This document shows positions 54,176-63,159 of a DNA stretch of 64,000 nt, piece by piece. How positions within the stretch are numbered: position 1 is the stretch's first letter; the number at the start of each line of letters is the position of its first letter. A model generated the notes under the pieces. The model was given only the letters and a program-made list of their open reading frames with translations. It was not told the DNA's origin and ran no database searches. The DNA lies in assembly GCF_900105585.1 (NCBI RefSeq), contig NZ_FNRT01000002.1, forward strand, positions 3,410,001-3,474,000, given 5' to 3'. The position numbers and the translations under genes were made by a program. This stretch comes from Nocardioides exalbidus. GTDB lineage: Bacteria; Actinomycetota; Actinomycetes; Propionibacteriales; Nocardioidaceae.

Positions 54176-55137
54176 ACGACCCGGGCGTGCGGACGCCCCG
54201 GGTCGTCGTCGGCGGGCGCGTCGTCGCCGGCCCGGATCGACTCCAGCTGCGCACACACGGCCAGGCCGTAGAAGAGCGAGATCGAGGAGAGCAGGCTCCA
54301 CAGCAGCAGCGCGAACACGCCGGCCAGCGGCCCGTAGGTGCTGGTGAAGGAGCCGCTCAGGTTGACGTACGCCGCCAGCGCGGCGGCGGCGACCATGCTG
54401 CCGACGACCGTGAGGGTCGCGCCGAGGGCCAGCCACGACAGGGCCGGCTGGCGGCGTCGCGGTGCGTGGTCGAACAGGACCGCGATCGCCACGACGAGGG
54501 CGACCAGGCCCAGCGGCCAGCGCGCCACGTCCCACGTGTGGTGCGCCCCCTCGGTCCAGCCGTACTCCGTGACCATCGCGTCCCCGAACGCCCCGCCGCC
54601 CACCAGGGCGAGGAAACCCAGGCCGACCGGGCCGGCCAGGAGCGCCGTGAACACGGCGGCCCGGCCGTACTTCGCGAGCGCCGGGCGGTCGCGACGGATG
54701 CCGTAGATGCGGTTGCCGCCGCGCTCGACCTGGGCCATCGCGGTGGTCATCGACACGAGGGCGAGCGCGAGGCCGAGGACCAGCGCGAGCTCGCCCGCAC
54801 CCTCGGAACCGCTGCTGACGGCCTGGGCGACGGCGTCGTTGCCGCCGGAGGCGGGGGAGATGGCGTTGACGGTCCTCGCCACGACCCGGGCCGGGCGCTC
54901 GTCGTCGATGTCCGAGGCGAGGCCCATCACGGCGAGGAGGAAGGGCACCACGGCCAGGCAGGTCTGCAGGGCCAGCGCCCGGCTGTTGGTGAAGCCGTCC
55001 CCGTAGCGGAAGCGCACCGCCGACTCGAGCAGGATCCGCCGCACGCCGTGCCGGCGGACCAGGTGCCAGGCGTCCTCGGCGTCGAGCTCGTCGCCGTCCA
55101 TCTCCGTGGTCACCGGGACGGTGCTGGCGGTGGTCAT
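54166..55137 (-). CDS. YihY/BrkB-family membrane protein
   Basis: A 323-residue inner-membrane protein with about six helices. The family hallmarks are DGFTNSRALALQTCLAVVPFLLAVMGLA near the N-terminus and TYGPLAGVFALLLWSLLSSISLFYGLAV near the C-terminus. It was once annotated as ribonuclease BN in error; the function is unknown, possibly transport. TAGGGT ends 6 nt before the ATG at 55137. Confidence 0.92.
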   Translation of the reverse strand: MTTASTVPVTTEMDGDELDAEDAWHLVRRHGVRRILLESAVRFRYGDGFTNSRALALQTCLAVVPFLLAVMGLASDIDDERPARVVARTVNAISPASGGNDAVAQAVSSGSEGAGELALVLGLALALVSMTTAMAQVERGGNRIYGIRRDRPALAKYGRAAVFTALLAGPVGLGFLALVGGGAFGDAMVTEYGWTEGAHHTWDVARWPLGLVALVVAIAVLFDHAPRRRQPALSWLALGATLTVVGSMVAAAALAAYVNLSGSFTSTYGPLAGVFALLLWSLLSSISLFYGLAVCAQLESIRAGDDAPADDDPGRPHARVVSG

Positions 55138-55143
55138 GGGCGC

Positions 55144-55149
55144 ACCCTA
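55144..55149 (-). promoter_or_regulatory. -10 element TAGGGT for the yihY-type gene
   Basis: On the minus strand TAGGGT ends 6 nt before the ATG at 55137. Confidence 0.4.
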
Positions 55150-55156
55150 GGCGACC

Positions 55157-55636
55157 TCAGTCCAGGACCAGCTCGTACCACGCGAGGTCGATCCAGCGGT
55201 CGAACTTGCGACCGACCTCCCTCATCACGCCGACCTGCCGGAACCCGCACGCCTCGTGCAGGCCCTGGCTCCCCGGGTTGGGGAGGGCGACGCCGGCCAC
55301 CACGACGTGGACCCCGTCGGCGCGCAGCAGCGCCAGCAGGGCCTCGTACATCCGTCGACCGGTGCCGAGGCCCTGGTGCCCGGGCGCGACGTAGACCGTG
55401 GTCTCCCGCGTGTGGACGTACGCCGGCTTCGGCCGGTAGGACGACGACGTGGAGTAGCCGGCCACCTCGCCGTCGTGCTCGGCGACGAGGAAGTGGTCGG
55501 GTCCGGCGAGCTTGTCCTCCCAGAACTGACGGGGCCGAGGCTCGTGGTCGAAGGTCGCGTGGCCCTCGCGCGCCTCGCGCGCGTAGATGTCGGACACAGC
55601 CGGGAGGTCGGCGGGAAGTGCGCGGCGGATGTCCAT
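55157..55636 (-). CDS. GNAT acetyltransferase (phosphinothricin/methionine sulfoximine type)
   Basis: A 159-residue GNAT enzyme closely patterned on PAT/MddA proteins: IRRALPADLPAVSDIYAREAREGHATFDHEP, VHTRETTVYVAPGHQGLGTGRRMYEAL (acetyl-CoA loop) and HEACGFRQVGVMREVGRKFDRWIDLAWYEL. Members acetylate phosphinothricin, methionine sulfoximine or methionine sulfone. Whether this one confers resistance is unproven. Met at 55645 is an alternative start. Confidence 0.88.
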   Translation of the reverse strand: MDIRRALPADLPAVSDIYAREAREGHATFDHEPRPRQFWEDKLAGPDHFLVAEHDGEVAGYSTSSSYRPKPAYVHTRETTVYVAPGHQGLGTGRRMYEALLALLRADGVHVVVAGVALPNPGSQGLHEACGFRQVGVMREVGRKFDRWIDLAWYELVLD

Positions 55637-55679
55637 TCCACCCATTGTCCCCGGCCGCACGGCTGGTTGGATGACGGGC

Positions 55680-56234
55680 ATGAGCACCGCTTCGGACGGG
55701 GTGGTCCCCGACACCAAGGACTGGACCTGGGTCCTCGAGCGGCCGTGCCCGGAGTGCGGCTTCGACCCGGCGGCCCAGGCGATCGGCGACCTGCCGGCGC
55801 TGGTCCACGACACCGCGATGACGTGGTCGGAGGTGCTCGCCCGTCCGTCCGTGCGCCAGCGGCCGGCGCCCGGGGTGTGGTCCGACCTGGAGTACGGCTG
55901 CCACGTCCGCGACGTGCACCGGCTCTTCGCCCAGCGGCTCCGGCTGATGCTCGACGAGGACGTGCCGACCTTCGCCAACTGGGACCAGGACGCGACCGCG
56001 CTCGAGAGCGACTACCCCTCCCAGGACCCGGCGGCCGTGGCCGTCGAGCTCATCGAGGCGGCCGGCACCGTCGCCGGTACCTACGCGACCGTCACGGAGG
56101 CGACCAGGGGACGGCGCGGCCTGCGGTCCAACGGCAGCGAGTTCACCGTCGAGACGCTCGGGACCTACCACCTGCACGACGTCGTCCACCACCTCCACGA
56201 CGTGCACGCGGGGCAGGCGTGGACGAGGTCGTGA
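55680..56234 (+). CDS. DinB/mycothiol-dependent maleylpyruvate isomerase-fold protein
   Basis: A 184-residue four-helix protein of the DinB/YfiT superfamily. The three His positions expected for the metal site fit CHVRDVHRLF and YHLHDVVHHLHDVH. An N-terminal CPECGFDPAA segment adds two cysteines. Actinobacterial members are thiol-dependent S-transferases that use mycothiol; the substrate is unknown. It overlaps the methyltransferase gene by 4 bp. Confidence 0.85.
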   Translation: MSTASDGVVPDTKDWTWVLERPCPECGFDPAAQAIGDLPALVHDTAMTWSEVLARPSVRQRPAPGVWSDLEYGCHVRDVHRLFAQRLRLMLDEDVPTFANWDQDATALESDYPSQDPAAVAVELIEAAGTVAGTYATVTEATRGRRGLRSNGSEFTVETLGTYHLHDVVHHLHDVHAGQAWTRS

Positions 56235-56848
56235 ACGAGACCGTCCGCGCCTACGACCTCGACGCGGTGGCGTACGCCGATGCCTCACCCGCCGTGACGG
56301 CTGCGCTGCGCGCCGAGGTCGCGGGGCTCGCGGCGCGGCTGGGCGGGGGCGCACGGGTGCTGGAGATCGGGTCCGGCGGAGGCCGTGACGCGCTGCTGCT
56401 CGAGGAGCTCGGCCTCGCGGTCCGGCGGACCGACATCACGCCCGGCTTCGTCGCCCTGCTGCGCGAGCAGGGGCACGAGGCCGACCTGCTCGACCCCCTG
56501 GTCGACGACGTCTCCTCGCCGGAGGGGCCGTACGACGCGGTCTGGGCCAACGCGTCGCTGCTCCACGTCGCGCGCGCCGACCTCCCGACGGTGCTGGCCC
56601 GGCTGGCAGCGGTGACCCGGCCCGGCGGCCTGCTGCAGATGTCGGTCAAGGAGGGCGACGGCGACGGCTGGTCGACCCACGGGTCGGTCCGCAACCCGCG
56701 CCACTTCACGTACTGGCGGGCGGGGCCGCTGGGCGCGGCCGCGTCGGGTGCCGGCTGGGACGACGTCCACGTCTGGTCCTCGACCGGACGGGAGCGGCAG
56801 GAGGCATGGCTCGGGGTGTCGGCGGTCCGTGGCACGGTTGCGCCATGA
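56231..56848 (+). CDS. Class I SAM-dependent methyltransferase
   Basis: A 205-residue methyltransferase with the SAM-binding motif VLEIGSGGGRDALLLEE, motif II region RRTDITPGF, and YDAVWANASLLHV followed by VTRPGGLLQMSVKEG. The substrate is not evident. The start GTG at 56231 overlaps the DinB-type stop (GTGA), and the stop overlaps the DUF3046 start (ATGA), so three genes are translationally coupled. GTG at 56219 is an alternative start. Confidence 0.88.
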   Translation: MNETVRAYDLDAVAYADASPAVTAALRAEVAGLAARLGGGARVLEIGSGGGRDALLLEELGLAVRRTDITPGFVALLREQGHEADLLDPLVDDVSSPEGPYDAVWANASLLHVARADLPTVLARLAAVTRPGGLLQMSVKEGDGDGWSTHGSVRNPRHFTYWRAGPLGAAASGAGWDDVHVWSSTGRERQEAWLGVSAVRGTVAP

Positions 56849-57039
56849 GGCACACCGAGTTCTGGGCCCGGCTCGACCACGCCCTGGGCAAGGCCTACTC
56901 CCGCACCTGGGCCGAGCTCACCGTCGTGCGCGACCTCGACGGCCGGACGACCAAGGAGGCCCTCGACGCGGGGGTGCCGCCCAAGCAGGTCTGGGCCGCG
57001 GTGTGGCGTCAGCTCGAGCTGCCCGAGTCCGAGCGATGA
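56845..57039 (+). CDS. DUF3046 protein
   Basis: A 64-residue conserved actinobacterial protein (MRHTEFWARLDHALGKAYSRTWAEL, then GVPPKQVWAAVWRQLELPESER). It is typically encoded just upstream of recA, as here, and has no known function. The ATG overlaps the preceding stop codon. Confidence 0.92.
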   Translation: MRHTEFWARLDHALGKAYSRTWAELTVVRDLDGRTTKEALDAGVPPKQVWAAVWRQLELPESER

Positions 57040-57046
57040 GCATGGC

Positions 57047-58324
57047 ATGACGGTGCGGGCGGGCGTCGACCTCGCGCTCGTCCAGCGCCGCACGGTCCGC
57101 ACGCTCGTCGTCTCGCAGGCGATCGGCGCCGTCGGCGTCACCATCGGCGTGACCACCGCGTCGCTGCTGGCCCGCGACATCTCCGGCAGCGAGACGATGG
57201 CCGGGCTCGCGCAGACCTTCCAGGTCCTCGGCACCGCTGCGGCGGCGTACGCCCTCGCCCGGGTGATGCGTCGCCACGGGCGTCGGGTCGGCCTGGTCAC
57301 CGGCTACCTCCTCGGGTCGTCGGGTGCCGTGCTGGCCGTGGTGGCCGGCGTCGTCGACTCGATGCTCGTGCTGCTCATCGGTGCCGTGCTGCTCGGTGCG
57401 ACCACGGCCGTCAACAACGGCTCGCGCTACGCCGCCACCGACCTCGCCACCGAGGAGCACCGTGCCCGGGCGCTGTCGGTCGTGGTGTGGGCGACCACGA
57501 TCGGAGCCGTGGTCGGCCCCAACCTCGTCGGTGTGGGCGGCGCCACCGCCCGGCGGCTCGGCATCCCCGAGCTCACCGGCGGCTTCGCGATCGGGTCCGT
57601 CGTCCTCGTGCTCGCCGCGGGGTGGGTGTGGTTCCGGCTGCGACCCGACCCGCTGCTGCTCGCGCAGGAGACCGCCGGGCTGACGCCGTCGTCGACCTCG
57701 GGGCCGGACGGCGAGCGCTCGTGGGTCCGGTTCGTCGAGGTCGTCCGGGAGGTGCCCGCCGTCGGCTTCGCGGTGGCGGCGATGGCGTGCGCCCACGCGG
57801 CGATGGTGACGGTGATGATCATGACCCCGCTCCACATGGAGCACGGCGGCGCGCACCTCGAGGTGATCGGCCTGGTGTTCTCGATCCACGTGCTCGGCAT
57901 GTTCGCCTTCGCGCCGGTCGTCGGCTGGGCGACGGACCGGTTCGGCCGTTCGGCGGTGCTGGTGACCGGGGGAGTGGTGCTGATGGTGTCGCTCGCCCTG
58001 TGCGGGTCGTCGCCGCAGGGCTCGTCGTGGGAGATCCTCGTGGGGCTGTTCCTGCTCGGGCTCGGCTGGTCCTGCGCGACGGTCGCCGCCTCGACCGTGG
58101 TTGCCGATCGCACGCCGATCGCGTCGCGCACCGACGTCCAGGGCACCTCCGACATGGCGATGTCGCTGACCGCCGCGGGCGGCGGTGCGCTCGCCGGCGT
58201 CATCGTCGGCGGACCCGGCTACGGCGCGCTCGCGCTCTTCGGTTCGCTGCTCGCCGCGGTGGTCGTGGTGGCGGGGCGACTCACCCGCGTGTCGCAGTCG
58301 TCATCGAACACGTGTTCGGGCTAG
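57047..58324 (+). CDS. MFS transporter
   Basis: A 425-residue major facilitator with 12 predicted helices. The loop between helices 2 and 3 has ARVMRRHGRRVGLVTG, a variant of motif A, and GWATDRFGRSAVLVTG lies at the equivalent place in the second half. The substrate is unknown, and exporter topology is likely. Its last codons contain the LexA box of recA, so coding and regulatory sequence overlap. Confidence 0.92.
   Translation: MTVRAGVDLALVQRRTVRTLVVSQAIGAVGVTIGVTTASLLARDISGSETMAGLAQTFQVLGTAAAAYALARVMRRHGRRVGLVTGYLLGSSGAVLAVVAGVVDSMLVLLIGAVLLGATTAVNNGSRYAATDLATEEHRARALSVVVWATTIGAVVGPNLVGVGGATARRLGIPELTGGFAIGSVVLVLAAGWVWFRLRPDPLLLAQETAGLTPSSTSGPDGERSWVRFVEVVREVPAVGFAVAAMACAHAAMVTVMIMTPLHMEHGGAHLEVIGLVFSIHVLGMFAFAPVVGWATDRFGRSAVLVTGGVVLMVSLALCGSSPQGSSWEILVGLFLLGLGWSCATVAASTVVADRTPIASRTDVQGTSDMAMSLTAAGGGALAGVIVGGPGYGALALFGSLLAAVVVVAGRLTRVSQSSSNTCSG
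58304..58319 (+). promoter_or_regulatory. SOS (LexA) box of recA inside the MFS gene end
   Basis: TCGAACACGTGTTCGG matches TCGAAC-N4-GTTCGA at 11 of 12 positions. It is within the last seven codons of the MFS gene, 134 bp before the recA ATG. A -10-like TAGATT (58322-58327) directly follows, beginning at the MFS stop codon. Confidence 0.85.
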
Positions 58325-58387
58325 ATTCTCTCCACAGGTACGACGAGGGGCGAGGTTGTCCACAGCGTCGGCGGTCCTGATCAGGGA

Positions 58388-58410
58388 CTGTCAGTGGCTC
58401 GCCCTAGCGT
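58388..58410 (+). promoter_or_regulatory. RecA-NDp (PafBC-type) promoter of recA
   Basis: CTGTCAGTG-N8-TAGCGT matches the LexA-independent DNA-damage promoter consensus tTGTCRgtg-N8-TAgngT of actinobacteria with exact 8-bp spacing. The start codon of recA is 43 bp downstream of TAGCGT. Confidence 0.85.
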
Positions 58411-58453
58411 CGCATAAGTACCGCACACAACGACGAGAGAACGGGACACAGCC

Positions 58454-59506
58454 ATGGCTGGAGCAGACCGCGAGAAGGCCCTCGACGCCGCGCTCGCACA
58501 GGTGGAGAAGCAGTTCGGCAAGGGCTCGGTCATGCGACTGGGCGACGAGACGCGTGCCCCGCTCGAGGTGATCCCCACGGGGTCGATCGCCCTCGACGTG
58601 GCCCTCGGCCTCGGTGGTCTCCCGCGCGGTCGCGTGGTCGAGATCTACGGTCCGGAGTCCTCCGGAAAGACGACGGTCGCCCTCCACGCGGTGGCCAGCG
58701 CCCAGGCGGCCGGCGGCATCGTTGCCTTCATCGATGCCGAGCACGCGCTCGACCCCGACTACGCGAAGAACCTCGGTGTCGACACCGACGCGCTCCTGGT
58801 CTCCCAGCCCGATTCCGGTGAGCAGGCGCTCGAGATCGCCGACATGCTGATCCGCTCGGGCGCGCTCTCCCTGATCGTCATCGACTCCGTCGCCGCGCTC
58901 GTGCCCCGCGCCGAGATCGAGGGCGAGATGGGTGACAGCCACGTCGGCCTCCAGGCCCGGCTGATGAGCCAGGCGCTGCGCAAGATGACCGGTGCGCTCA
59001 ACAACTCCGGCACCACCGCCATCTTCATCAACCAGTTGCGCGAGAAGATCGGCGTCATGTTCGGCTCGCCCGAGACCACGACCGGTGGTCGCGCGCTGAA
59101 GTTCTACTCCTCGGTCCGCCTCGACGTGCGTCGCATCGAGACGCTCAAGGACGGCACCGACATGGTCGGCAACCGCACCCGCGTCAAGGTCGTCAAGAAC
59201 AAGGTGGCCCCGCCGTTCAAGCAGGCCGAGTTCGACATCATGTACGGCAAGGGCATCTCCCGCGAGGGTGGCCTGATCGACGTCGGCGTCGAGGCGGGCA
59301 TCATCCGCAAGGCCGGCGCCTGGTACACCTACGAGGGCGACCAGCTCGGCCAGGGCAAGGAGAACTCGCGCAACTTCCTCAAGGACAACCCCGACCTCGC
59401 CAACGAGATCGAGAAGCTGATCCTCGAGAAGCTCGGCGTCACGCCGGCCGTCGACAAGCCCGCCGACGACCTCAGCGACGAGCCCATCGGGGTCAACGAC
59501 TTCTGA
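58454..59506 (+). CDS. recA: Recombinase RecA
   Basis: A 350-residue RecA, normal length and with no intein. Walker A is GPESSGKTT (66-74) and the catalytic-Glu region [10 protein letters not shown] follows. L1/L2 loops [18 protein letters not shown] and [18 protein letters not shown] are intact. It binds single-stranded DNA, drives strand exchange and triggers LexA self-cleavage. Two damage-responsive promoters precede it. The recX start overlaps its stop by 1 base. Confidence 0.99.
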   Translation: MAGADREKALDAALAQVEKQFGKGSVMRLGDETRAPLEVIPTGSIALDVALGLGGLPRGRVVEIYGPESSGKTTVALHAVASAQAAGGIVAFIDAEHALDPDYAKNLGVDTDALLVSQPDSGEQALEIADMLIRSGALSLIVIDSVAALVPRAEIEGEMGDSHVGLQARLMSQALRKMTGALNNSGTTAIFINQLREKIGVMFGSPETTTGGRALKFYSSVRLDVRRIETLKDGTDMVGNRTRVKVVKNKVAPPFKQAEFDIMYGKGISREGGLIDVGVEAGIIRKAGAWYTYEGDQLGQGKENSRNFLKDNPDLANEIEKLILEKLGVTPAVDKPADDLSDEPIGVNDF

Positions 59507-60222
59507 TGACCGGCGAGAGTCGCCCGGCCCCCGACTGGGTCGGCGACGTCGGCCTCGGTGTCCAGGCGTGGGTGGGTGAGACGCCACCCACGCCGGACGA
59601 GCCGCGGAGGTCGCGCGGGACGAAGAAGAAGCGTCCCCGCAGGACCTGGGAGGAGCGCGAGGCCGCCCGCGTCGCCCGCCAGGAGGCTGCCGCCGCGGAG
59701 GTCGAGGCCGACCCCGAGGCGGTCGCCCGCAAGATCCTGCTCGACACGCTGACGGGCCAGGCGCGCACCCGCCAGGAGCTCGCCGACAAGCTGGCCAAGC
59801 GGGGCGTCCCCGACGACCTGGCGGCCGGTCTCCTCGACCGGTTCACCGAGGTCGGCCTGATCGACGACGCGGCGTTCGCCCGGCAGTGGGTGGAGAGCCG
59901 GCACCGCAGCCGCGGGCTGGCGCCGATGGCGCTCAAGCAGGAGCTGCGGCGCAAGGGCGTGGCCGACGACGACGTCGCCGAGGCGCTCGAGCAGATCGAC
60001 GAGACCGACCAGCGCGAGGCGGCCCGGGCCCTCGTCGAGCGCAAGATGCGCACGATGCGCGGCCTCGACCCGCAGGTGGCCACCCGCCGCCTGGCCGGCC
60101 TGCTGGCCCGCAAGGGCTACTCGTCGGCCATCGCCTTCTCGGTCGTGCGCGAGGCCCTGTCCGACGCAGCCGGGGGTGACGAGGGTCTCGTGACCGACGA
60201 CATGGCGCCACCGGACGACTGA
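59506..60222 (+). CDS. recX: Regulatory protein RecX
   Basis: A 238-residue RecX, the RecA filament modulator. The three-helix RecX repeats are in the C-terminal 160 residues (LTGQARTRQELADKLAKRGVP; GLIDDAAFARQWVESR; RGLAPMALKQELRRKGV). The first ~60 residues are a basic extension (RRSRGTKKKRPRRTW) common in actinobacteria. Its ATG shares one base with the recA stop. Confidence 0.96.
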   Translation: MTGESRPAPDWVGDVGLGVQAWVGETPPTPDEPRRSRGTKKKRPRRTWEEREAARVARQEAAAAEVEADPEAVARKILLDTLTGQARTRQELADKLAKRGVPDDLAAGLLDRFTEVGLIDDAAFARQWVESRHRSRGLAPMALKQELRRKGVADDDVAEALEQIDETDQREAARALVERKMRTMRGLDPQVATRRLAGLLARKGYSSAIAFSVVREALSDAAGGDEGLVTDDMAPPDD

Positions 60223-60237
60223 CGGTTGGATGACCCC

Positions 60238-60726
60238 GTGAGCAACGAGCGCGAGGTCCTCTCCTACGAGCTGTTCGGCACCGCCACCCGCGAGCTGGCG
60301 CAGCAGGTGGCCGACTCGGGCTACGAGCCCGACATGGTCCTGTCCATCGCCCGCGGCGGACTCGCCCTCGGGATGGGGCTCGGCTACGCGCTCGGCGTGA
60401 AGAACCTGTCGGTGCTCAACGTCGAGTTCTACACCGGCGTCGACGAGCGCCTCGAGGTGCCGATCATGCTGCCGCCGACCCCGGCCGCGGTCGACCTGTC
60501 CGGGTTGAAGGTGCTGATCGCCGACGACGTCGCCGACACCGGCCGCACGCTCGAGCTGGTCCACGAGTTCTGCGAGGGCCACGTCGCCGAGGCCCGCACC
60601 GTCGTCATCTACGACAAGCCGCACTCGGTCATCAAGCCCGACTACGCCTGGCGCGAGACCGACCTCTGGATCGACTTCCCGTGGTCGGCGCTGCCGCCGG
60701 TCGTGGGCAAGGGGCTTGCGCACTGA
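60238..60726 (+). CDS. Phosphoribosyltransferase (Gpt-like)
   Basis: A 162-residue type I PRTase. The PRPP motif is VLIADDVADTGRTLELV (about 92-108). The hood and flexible loop (IARGGLALGMGLGYALG, VEFYTG) resemble xanthine-guanine phosphoribosyltransferases. It would salvage a purine base. GTG at 60238 is preferred to TTG at 60226: TTGGAT ends 6 nt before it and there is no good ribosome binding site. Confidence 0.9.
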   Translation: MSNEREVLSYELFGTATRELAQQVADSGYEPDMVLSIARGGLALGMGLGYALGVKNLSVLNVEFYTGVDERLEVPIMLPPTPAAVDLSGLKVLIADDVADTGRTLELVHEFCEGHVAEARTVVIYDKPHSVIKPDYAWRETDLWIDFPWSALPPVVGKGLAH

Positions 60727-60736
60727 GAATGGGGTC

Positions 60737-61435
60737 GTGCACCCCATCCCCGTCGTCGTGCGCGCCGGCGACCACGAGCTGACCGGAGCCGTCGGTGACG
60801 GCGAGTCGTTGCTGTGCGCGGCTCGTCGACTCGCCGGTGACGAGCCCGTCGCGGTCGACCTCTCGGGCGAGGTCAAGCGGTTCGCGGTCGAGACCGACCT
60901 GACGATCACGTTGCGGGCGATGACCCGCGGTGACCTGCCGATCCTGGCCCGCTGGCTGCGCGCGCCGCACGTGCAGCGGTGGTGGCACCACGAGGGGGAG
61001 CCGACCGACGAGCGCGTGGCGGCGACGTACGGCCCTCGCGTCGACGGCACCACGCCGATCCGGATGTGGGTCGCGGAGGTCAACGGGCGCTCGGTGGGGT
61101 TCGTGCAGGACTACCGCATCCGCGACTTCCCGGACTTCGCCCTGCTCACGCCCGACCCGGACGCCGTCGGCCTCGACTACGTGGTCGGCGAGCCCGAGTG
61201 GGTGGGCCGGGGCATCGGCACCCGGGTGCTCTGGGCCTGGATGGTGCGTGCCGCGACCCGCTTCCCGGACGCCGGCGGTTTCTTCGCGGCCCCCGACCAC
61301 GCCAACGTCGCCTCGCTGCGACTGCTCGACAAGCTGGGGTTCGCCCGGGGCACCTGGTTCGACGAGCCGCAGCGCGACGGCGGGGTGGCGACGATGGTGG
61401 GCTGCACCCTCGAGGTGCGGCGGGTGCTGGGCTGA
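60737..61435 (+). CDS. GNAT acetyltransferase, AAC(6')-like
   Basis: A 232-residue protein. The last ~170 residues are a GNAT domain with the layout of aminoglycoside 6'-N-acetyltransferases: ITLRAMTRGDLPILARWLRAPHVQRWWHHEGEPT, VGFVQDYRI, GLDYVVGEPEWVGRGIGT and ASLRLLDKLGFARGTWFDEPQRDGG. About 55 residues precede it with no domain I recognise. Related Acetyltransf_8 enzymes act on siderophore intermediates, so resistance is only one possibility. The GTG start has GAGAAT 6 nt upstream. Confidence 0.82.
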   Translation: MHPIPVVVRAGDHELTGAVGDGESLLCAARRLAGDEPVAVDLSGEVKRFAVETDLTITLRAMTRGDLPILARWLRAPHVQRWWHHEGEPTDERVAATYGPRVDGTTPIRMWVAEVNGRSVGFVQDYRIRDFPDFALLTPDPDAVGLDYVVGEPEWVGRGIGTRVLWAWMVRAATRFPDAGGFFAAPDHANVASLRLLDKLGFARGTWFDEPQRDGGVATMVGCTLEVRRVLG

Positions 61436-61459
61436 TCGTCGTTCCGTCATGATGTCCCC

Positions 61460-62314
61460 ATGACCACCTCTCCCATCGCCGACGCCCTGCGGCTCCCTGC
61501 CGGCCCGGTCGACCTCACCGCGATCGAGACCGATGCCAAGCCGGGGTTCGACGGCAAGAAGGCCGACGGCAAGGGAGCGCTCTTCGCGATGGGCGACGAG
61601 CTCGCCGACCTGCAGGAGCGACTCTGGGCCCAGCGCACGGTGGGGTCCGAGCGTCGCGTGCTCCTGGTCCTCCAGGGGATGGACACCAGCGGCAAGGGCG
61701 GCGTGCTGCGCCACACCATCGGCCTGGTCGACCCGCAGGGCGTGCGGATCACCAGCTTCAAGGCGCCGACGGACGAGGAGCGCGCCCACGACTTCCTCTG
61801 GCGGATCGACAAGGGACTCCCGCCGGCCGGCTACATCGGCGTGTTCGACCGCAGCCACTACGAGGACGTGCTGATCGCGCGCGTGCACGACCTCGCCGAG
61901 CCGGCCGAGATCCACCGTCGCTACGGAGCGATCAACGACTTCGAGGCCCGGCTTGCCGACTCGGGGGTCGCGATCATCAAGTGCATGCTCCACGTCGGTG
62001 CCGACGAGCAGAAGTCGCGTCTCGCCGCCCGGCTCGACAACCCGGACAAGCACTGGAAGTACAACCCCGGCGACCTCGACGAGCGAGCCTCCTGGCCGGC
62101 CTACCGCGAGGCCTACGAGATCGCGCTCGAGCGGACGAACACCGACGTCGCGCCGTGGTACGTGGTGCCGGCCGACAAGAAGTGGTTCCGCAACCTCGCG
62201 GTCGCCCAGCTGCTGCTCGACACGCTGCGCGAGCTCGACCCGCAGTGGCCCGTCGCCGACTTCGACGTCGAGGCGGAGAAGAAGCGGCTGGCCGAGGAGT
62301 CCCCGGTCCAGTGA
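61460..62314 (+). CDS. ppk2: Polyphosphate kinase 2 (PPK2 family)
   Basis: A 284-residue PPK2 class I-like enzyme that transfers phosphate between polyphosphate and nucleotides. It has QGMDTSGKGGVLRH (Walker A, about 73), FDRSHYEDVLIARVH (Walker B and lid start), and HWKYNPGDLDER. The direction (ATP synthesis from AMP/ADP or reverse) cannot be told. CATGAT ends 6 nt before the ATG. Its stop overlaps the next gene's GTG, so it is coupled to the HipA-like kinase. Confidence 0.94.
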   Translation: MTTSPIADALRLPAGPVDLTAIETDAKPGFDGKKADGKGALFAMGDELADLQERLWAQRTVGSERRVLLVLQGMDTSGKGGVLRHTIGLVDPQGVRITSFKAPTDEERAHDFLWRIDKGLPPAGYIGVFDRSHYEDVLIARVHDLAEPAEIHRRYGAINDFEARLADSGVAIIKCMLHVGADEQKSRLAARLDNPDKHWKYNPGDLDERASWPAYREAYEIALERTNTDVAPWYVVPADKKWFRNLAVAQLLLDTLRELDPQWPVADFDVEAEKKRLAEESPVQ

Positions 62315-63159
62315 CCCTCGAGAACGTCTCCGTCACCCGCTACGTCACACCCCTGCGCGAGGGCGGCAGCCTGCCGGGGGTCGTCGAGGCCGACGACCTC
62401 GGCACCTACGTCTGCAAGTTCCGCGGCGCCGGCCAGGGAGCCAGGGTCCTCGTCGCCGAGGTGATCGTCAGCGAGCTGGCGACCCGGCTCGGCCTGCGCA
62501 CGCCCCGGCTCGTCGTGCTCGACCTCGACCCCGAGATCGCCCGCTACGAGGCGGACGAGGAGGTCCAGGACCTGATCCGGGCGAGCGTCGGGCCCAACCT
62601 CGGCATCGACTTCCTCCCCGGTTCGTTCGGCGTCGACGGCCAGGTCTCCGTCGCCGACGACGAGGGCGCCCGCGTGCTCTGGCTCGACGCCTTCACCGCC
62701 AACGTCGACCGGTCGTGGCGCAACCCCAACCTGCTGCTGTGGAACGGCGACCTCTGGGTCATCGACCACGGTGCCTCGCTCTACTTCCACCACGGCTGGC
62801 GAGGCGGCGTCACCGACCCGGCGAAGTTCGCGGCCCAGCCCTGGGACGCCGGCGGCCACGTGTTCGAGACCTGCGCCGCGCGCGCCCGCGCGCTCGACGG
62901 GGAGATCTCGTCGGCGCTGGACCGGGAGGCCTTCGAGGAGGTGCTCGCCGCCGTCCCCGACGTCTGGCTCGAGCCGGTGCCGGGACCCGACGGGTCCGAC
63001 CTCGGGCCCGACGCGTTGCGAGCGGCCTACGTCGACTTCCTCACCGCGCGCCTCGGCACCCGCCAGTGGCTGCCCGGTCACGAGGGCGAGGCCCCCGGTG
63101 AGCGGGCGGATGGCCTACCAGTACGTCGTGCTCCGGTGCGTGCCGCGGCCCGAGCGTGA
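62311..63159 (+). CDS. HipA-like kinase
   Basis: A 282-residue protein of the HipA-family kinases paired with DUF3037. It has VTRYVTPLREGGSLPGVVEADDLGTYVCKFRGAGQGARVLVAEVI (nucleotide loop and Lys), LDAFTANVDRSWRNPNLL (catalytic Asn-x-Asp-Arg loop near 124) and WVIDHGASLYF (Mg-binding Asp near 150). It is much shorter than E. coli HipA and lacks the HipB partner. The target is unknown. It overlaps PPK2 by 4 bp and the DUF3037 gene by 62 bp. Confidence 0.85.
   Translation: MTLENVSVTRYVTPLREGGSLPGVVEADDLGTYVCKFRGAGQGARVLVAEVIVSELATRLGLRTPRLVVLDLDPEIARYEADEEVQDLIRASVGPNLGIDFLPGSFGVDGQVSVADDEGARVLWLDAFTANVDRSWRNPNLLLWNGDLWVIDHGASLYFHHGWRGGVTDPAKFAAQPWDAGGHVFETCAARARALDGEISSALDREAFEEVLAAVPDVWLEPVPGPDGSDLGPDALRAAYVDFLTARLGTRQWLPGHEGEAPGERADGLPVRRAPVRAAARA

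Noticed and set aside
54166..55137. Ribonuclease BN
   Set aside because: YihY was once misnamed so; this is a polytopic membrane protein without nuclease motifs.
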